Source: a virus
Length of the DNA: 25,302 nt
Strand: one strand, 5' to 3'
Virus record (IMG/VR): IMGVR_UViG_3300043775_000317
Span: 1-25,302 of that record
Shown here in pieces: positions 23,501 to 25,302 of the stretch (the first letter of the stretch is position 1; each line of letters starts with the position of its first letter). The position numbers were made by a program, and so were the translations under genes. Below the pieces are notes generated by a model that worked only from the letters and a program-made list of their open reading frames with translations, had not been told where the DNA came from and did no database searches.

Positions 23501-23520
23501 CTGTCGGGATATCCCGACAG
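23501..23520. promoter_or_regulatory. Operator-like palindrome, copy 1
   Basis: CTGTCGGGATATCCCGACAG is a perfect 20-bp palindrome, 31 bp upstream of the -35 box of the first early promoter. With no loop it is more likely a protein-binding DNA site than an RNA hairpin. It is the longest of four copies. Confidence 0.75.
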
Positions 23521-23551
23521 AATCCCGCATGAAATTGCCCCCTGCCCCTAC

Positions 23552-23580
23552 GAGACAGAATCGTTTTTATGCCCTAGAAT
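23552..23580 (+). promoter_or_regulatory. Early promoter candidate P0
   Basis: GAGACA (23552-23557), a 17-base spacer and TAGAAT (23575-23580) lead into a 41-base leader before the 202-residue gene. The -35 matches the consensus in 4 of 6 positions. The same 17-base spacing occurs in the two better promoters downstream. Confidence 0.5.
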
Positions 23581-23621
23581 TGAGGCATGGCAACACCGCC
23601 ATACCCAACGAAAGGCATCAC

Positions 23622-24230
23622 ATGTCAAAAGCATCAAAGGCAACGAAAGCACCAAAGGCAGCACCCGTAGTAATCACAATTCCATCAGTGAACGCGGCAT
23701 GGACTTCGCTAGTTCTAGCAACGAAGAAGTCCGACACCGCAGCAGAGATTGCGGTTACGAAGTTCGCAAAGTTGGTCACATCTCGAAAGGTTGATATCCG
23801 CAGCGCACGAAAGAGCGTTGAGGAATTAGGTACGAAGTCTCCTGTACTTCTAACCTCACAGATTGAGGCGTTACCAACTTATCTTCAACTTATGGCGAAG
23901 GGTGCGGGGTTCGAAGATTTCCACGCACTTACCACCAAAGAGAAATTAACGAAGGCAACCGCAGCATATAAGTTAGGTGTTGGAATTGCGGAACAGTTCC
24001 CAACCTATGACGCATTGAAGAAAGAGATTAAAGATTTCAACGCACGAAAGAACGCGGGAAAGTCTAAGGAATCTCCAAAGTCATCGAAGAAAGCGGTCTC
24101 TATCGAGACAGCCATAAAGTCCATGATTAGCCTGGTTGAAGGCTTAGGTGATGGAATCGAAGATGACGTTTATGACCTGCTCATCGAATTGAACAAGGTC
24201 ACAGCAGAGAAGGTTGGTATCACCGCCTAG
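23622..24230 (+). CDS. Unknown 202-residue protein, first early gene
   Basis: The ATG at 23622 is preceded by GAAAGG; the frame is open further upstream, but that part runs through the operator and promoter. The N-terminus is a basic Lys/Ala tail (MSKASKATKAPKAAPVV). Residues about 30-110 are helical with KKSDTAAEIAVTKFAKLVTS and a PVLLTSQIEALPTYLQLMAKG segment. A charged Lys/Ser linker (ARKNAGKSKESPKSSKKA) separates it from an acidic helical C-terminus (MISLVEGLGDGIEDDVYDLLIELNKV). It has its own promoter and a strong terminator, so it is probably expressed alone and heavily. A DNA-binding or host-takeover role is possible, but I recognise no family. Confidence 0.8.
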   Translation: MSKASKATKAPKAAPVVITIPSVNAAWTSLVLATKKSDTAAEIAVTKFAKLVTSRKVDIRSARKSVEELGTKSPVLLTSQIEALPTYLQLMAKGAGFEDFHALTTKEKLTKATAAYKLGVGIAEQFPTYDALKKEIKDFNARKNAGKSKESPKSSKKAVSIETAIKSMISLVEGLGDGIEDDVYDLLIELNKVTAEKVGITA

Positions 24231-24243
24231 TAAGAAAAGAGAT

Positions 24244-24273
24244 AGCCCCCGCGAAAGCGGGGGTTATTTTTTT
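24244..24273 (+). terminator. Strong intrinsic terminator
   Basis: CCCCCGC-GAAA-GCGGGGG forms a seven-pair GC stem with a GAAA loop (24246-24263), extended by two weaker pairs and followed by TTATTTTTTT. It lies 13 bases after the 202-residue gene and isolates it from the downstream early genes. Confidence 0.92.
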
Positions 24274-24486
24274 GCCTATTTTTTTTGACCCAAAAAATTT
24301 GTCGGCGGTCAGCCCGACACAAACGAATCATGGCTAGCGCCGAATTGCAAAAATCCGACACAAACTTGTGAACGAACGACGACAGCCACCGAACTACGAC
24401 AGTAACCGACCTGTGCATGAGTGATGATTGCCACCGACCTGCGCAGAGTGTCGGGATATCCCGACGACACGAAGGATATATGGCGC
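24274..24486. repeat. Non-coding repeat-rich spacer
   Basis: No convincing gene is seen in this stretch. It holds CCGACACAAAC at 24314-24324 and 24355-24365 (and again at the window end), an inverted TTTGTCGG at 24298-24305, and CACAA-AC-TTGTG at 24359-24370. Near-identical AACCGACCTGTGCATGAGTG (24404-24423) and CACCGACCTGCGCAGAGTG (24432-24450) run into palindrome copy 2. CCGACA is the palindrome's half-site. Confidence 0.7.
24450..24465. promoter_or_regulatory. Operator-like palindrome, copy 2
   Basis: GTCGGGATATCCCGAC is a perfect 16-bp palindrome 21 bp upstream of the -35 box of promoter P1. The outer T is kept on the left only. Confidence 0.75.
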
Positions 24487-24515
24487 TTGACAGCATCATT
24501 TCCATAGGGTAGACT
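24487..24515 (+). promoter_or_regulatory. Early promoter P1
   Basis: TTGACA (perfect -35, 24487-24492), a 17-base spacer and TAGACT (24510-24515) fit a sigma-70/SigA promoter with an actinobacterial TAnnnT -10. The leader that follows aligns without gaps to that of P2. Palindrome copies 2 and 3 flank it. Confidence 0.75.
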
Positions 24516-24521
24516 AATGTC

Positions 24522-24548
24522 ATCAGCGAGGGTTCTGCCCTTACTGAT
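24522..24548 (+). other. Leader hairpin of P1 transcript
   Basis: ATCAG pairs with CTGAT (24522-24526 with 24544-24548) and, inside a 2x2 internal loop, AGGG with CCCT around TTCTG. It would form at the 5' end of the transcript, ahead of palindrome copy 3. Confidence 0.5.
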
Positions 24549-24562
24549 ACCCAACAACTATC

Positions 24563-24580
24563 TGTCGGGATATCCCGACA
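24563..24580. promoter_or_regulatory. Operator-like palindrome, copy 3
   Basis: TGTCGGGATATCCCGACA, a perfect 18-bp palindrome between P1 and the ribosome site of the 50-residue gene. Together with copy 2 it brackets P1 at a centre-to-centre distance of 114 bp, suitable for looping or roadblock repression. Confidence 0.8.
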
Positions 24581-24596
24581 AGAACGGAGTACGAAG

Positions 24597-24749
24597 ATGA
24601 AAGCAGTAACGAGTGACCCAGTTCTTCTTGAACTCGCAGAGGCGATGGAAGTTCGCCTGAATATCAAAGAGGAAGCACGCCGCGAGCGTGAACTCTATGA
24701 GCGTGGAGTACGCGCTATGCGTGAGGCTTCTAATAGGGAGTCACAATGA
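24597..24749 (+). CDS. 50-residue charged helical protein
   Basis: It starts at ATG 24597 with GGAG nine bases upstream and reads MKAVTSDPVLLELAEAMEVR, then an Arg/Glu-rich helix LNIKEEARRERELYERGVRAM and an REASNRESQ end. The whole chain could be one or two amphipathic helices. I do not recognise it. It is first in a three-gene micro-operon driven by P1, and its stop overlaps the next start as ATGA. Too short for most gene finders, but the ribosome site and overlap support it. Confidence 0.65.
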   Translation: MKAVTSDPVLLELAEAMEVRLNIKEEARRERELYERGVRAMREASNRESQ

Positions 24750-24844
24750 GCGAGCAAGAAGTTCAAGAGTGGTTCACAAACGGACCGATTACACGCGAGA
24801 TGCTAGAACTTTGGCTATCTCTTACTAACAAGGAGTCAATGTGA
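24746..24844 (+). CDS. 32-residue micro-protein
   Basis: ATG 24746 overlaps the previous stop (ATGA) and has AGGGAG at good spacing. It reads MSEQEVQEWFTNGPITREML and ends ELWLSLTNKESM. The EVQEWFTNGPITREMLELWLSL segment suggests two short amphipathic helices joined at a Gly-Pro turn. Function unknown. The stop overlaps the GTG of the next gene. Confidence 0.6.
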   Translation: MSEQEVQEWFTNGPITREMLELWLSLTNKESM

Positions 24845-24915
24845 TTAAATGTCCTGAGTGCAAGCGCATCATCACCATCGAAGAATATGCCTACGGGCAT
24901 GATTGCGAGGCTTGA
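24841..24915 (+). CDS. 24-residue zinc-finger-like micro-protein
   Basis: A GTG start (GTGA overlap) behind AAGGAG encodes MIKCPECKRIITIEEYAYGH then DCEA. Cys4, Cys7, His20 and Cys22 form a C-x2-C-x12-H-x-C pattern that could bind one zinc, a complete mini-finger. Its stop overlaps the -35 box of P2. Very short, but the spacing of ligands, the ribosome site and the coupling are all present. Confidence 0.55.
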   Translation: MIKCPECKRIITIEEYAYGHDCEA

Positions 24916-24940
24916 CCCAATCATTTTCGCATGGTAGACT
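24912..24940 (+). promoter_or_regulatory. Early promoter P2
   Basis: TTGACC (24912-24917), a 17-base spacer and TAGACT (24935-24940), with the same -10 and spacing as P1. The region after the -10 (TTAGCGAG.G...TGCCCT) matches the P1 leader at the same offset, so the promoter and leader are a duplicated module. Confidence 0.75.
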
Positions 24941-24946
24941 AGGCTT

Positions 24947-25056
24947 ATTAGCGAGAGCCTTGCCCTGAATTGGGCAGGCGCAAGGCTGGTGGCTCACGAA
25001 AGGTAGTTACGTAGGTGCGAGTCCTGCGGTGAGCGCGTGGTAGCAAATTGCTATCA
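24947..25056 (+). ncRNA. Structured leader or small RNA candidate
   Basis: After P2 the transcript has no start codon with a ribosome site for about 145 bases. AGCCTTGC pairs with GCAAGGCT and CCTG with CAGG (24956-24987), a twelve-pair hairpin with one bulged C. GCTCAC pairs with GTGAGC (24992-24997 with 25029-25034) and encloses GTAGG-TGCGAGT-CCTGC, which has T-arm geometry. TAGCA-AAT-TGCTA follows. No U-tract. It may be a riboregulatory leader, a processed small RNA or a tRNA-like decoy. Confidence 0.5.
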
Positions 25057-25074
25057 TGTCGGGATATCCCGACA
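25057..25074. promoter_or_regulatory. Operator-like palindrome, copy 4
   Basis: TGTCGGGATATCCCGACA again, 16 bp upstream of the ATG of the 53-residue gene and just before its AAAGGA site. Its position relative to the gene repeats that of copy 3. Confidence 0.8.
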
Positions 25075-25090
25075 GTTCAAAGGATATGAA

Positions 25091-25252
25091 ATGGTTACAT
25101 TGTCATCAGGTGACTTGATTGCGCTAACTATTGCGCTAACCTCGTCAATTATCGTCATCATCACCACAGCGATTGCCAATTACAGACTCACCGAGTCGCG
25201 TGATTACTGGCTCTCTGAGGCTCGCTACTACATGGAACGGGAGCAGGCATAA
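25091..25252 (+). CDS. Small single-pass membrane protein
   Basis: 53 residues from ATG 25091, chosen for the AAAGGA site; an upstream in-frame start would run through palindrome copy 4. The sequence MVTLSSGDLIALTIALTSSI followed by IVIITTAIANY contains one hydrophobic helix (about residues 9-28). A charged, helical tail follows (RLTESRDYWLSEARYYMERE). One membrane span with the tail probably on the cytoplasmic side. It could act in superinfection exclusion or host takeover, as small phage membrane proteins often do, but no family is recognised. Its stop overlaps the next gene as TAATG. Confidence 0.7.
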   Translation: MVTLSSGDLIALTIALTSSIIVIITTAIANYRLTESRDYWLSEARYYMEREQA

Positions 25253-25302
25253 TGGTATATGCAAGCGCAGACGAATTGGTGAGGAATTTTTCCGACACAA
25301 AC
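25252..25302 (+). CDS. Partial rightward gene, cut by window edge
   Basis: The ATG overlaps the stop of the membrane protein (TAATG), and 17 codons are visible (MVYASADELVRNFSDTN). The last codons overlap the third CCGACACAAAC repeat. Too little is present to name it. Confidence 0.5.
   Translation, partial: MVYASADELVRNFSDTN

Larger units (their letters stand above)
22783..23621. other. Non-coding divergent control region
   Basis: 839 bases between the leftward late operon and the first rightward gene. ORFs in it are short, low in coding character and overlap hairpins. It holds AT-rich blocks (about 22836-22866 and 23047-23100), a stem-loop cluster, a G-quadruplex motif, 24-bp-period repeats, a 28-base hairpin, an operator-like palindrome and the first early promoter. 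An origin of replication, packaging site or combined regulatory region is likely; which one cannot be settled from the sequence. Confidence 0.7.

Noticed and set aside
23270-23794. Rightward 174-codon ORF and the upstream extension of the 202-residue gene
   Set aside because: Both pass through the operator palindrome and promoter; the ATG at 23622 has the only good ribosome site.
24227-24667. Minus-strand ORFs of 146 and 82 codons
   Set aside because: They run across the terminator, palindromes and promoter P1 and have Cys/Arg-rich shadow composition.
24992-25035. Possible tRNA gene
   Set aside because: Acceptor-like and T-arm-like stems are present, but there is no space for D and anticodon arms; kept only as an RNA-structure candidate.
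24298-25302. CRISPR-like array from repeated CCGACA elements
   Set aside because: The repeats are irregularly spaced, some are in coding or promoter sequence, and there are no equal-length spacers.

Overview
This window looks like part of the genome of a tailed double-stranded DNA phage (Caudoviricetes). The host is probably an aquatic actinobacterium. That host guess rests on three things: the small-protein families between the capsid and tail genes resemble actinobacteriophage proteins (recognised from memory), Shine-Dalgarno sites are frequent, and the three early promoters have -10 boxes of the actinobacterial TAnnnT type. A cultured genus cannot be named from the sequence alone.

Layout. 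Positions 1-22782 form one long leftward (minus-strand) late operon, read from right to left. In transcription order it holds: the large terminase with an HTH-like N-terminus; the portal; a proteasome/HslV-like Ntn-hydrolase where a prohead protease would be expected; two small proteins; a 1682-residue virion protein; two further virion proteins; a scaffold-like protein; and an N4-gp56-type major capsid protein. A run of very small genes follows, then a glycosyltransferase, then adhesion and fibre genes (Ig-like, collagen-like, two paralogous glycine-rich proteins, two beta-rich tail proteins and an Fn3 protein cut by the window edge). Genes are packed with TAATG, ATGA or GTGA overlaps. No tail-tube or long-tail tape-measure gene is seen, which suggests a short-tailed virion, but this is inference.

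Positions 22783-23621 are a non-coding divergent control region. It has a possible leftward late promoter, at least five stem-loops plus an AT palindrome in about 170 bp, a G-quadruplex motif, 24-bp-period direct repeats, another long hairpin, and the first copy of a perfect palindrome.

Positions 23622-25302 run rightward and are probably early genes. A 202-residue protein of unknown function has its own promoter and a strong terminator. It is followed by a repeat-rich spacer, a micro-operon of 50-, 32- and 24-residue proteins, a structured leader or ncRNA candidate, a 53-residue membrane protein and the start of another gene. Three promoters (GAGACA or TTGACA/TTGACC, 17-bp spacer, TAGAAT or TAGACT) and four copies of the palindrome TGTCGGGATATCCCGACA suggest one transcription factor controls the early region. 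With the proteasome-like protease, this palindrome/promoter/leader system is the most unusual content of the window.
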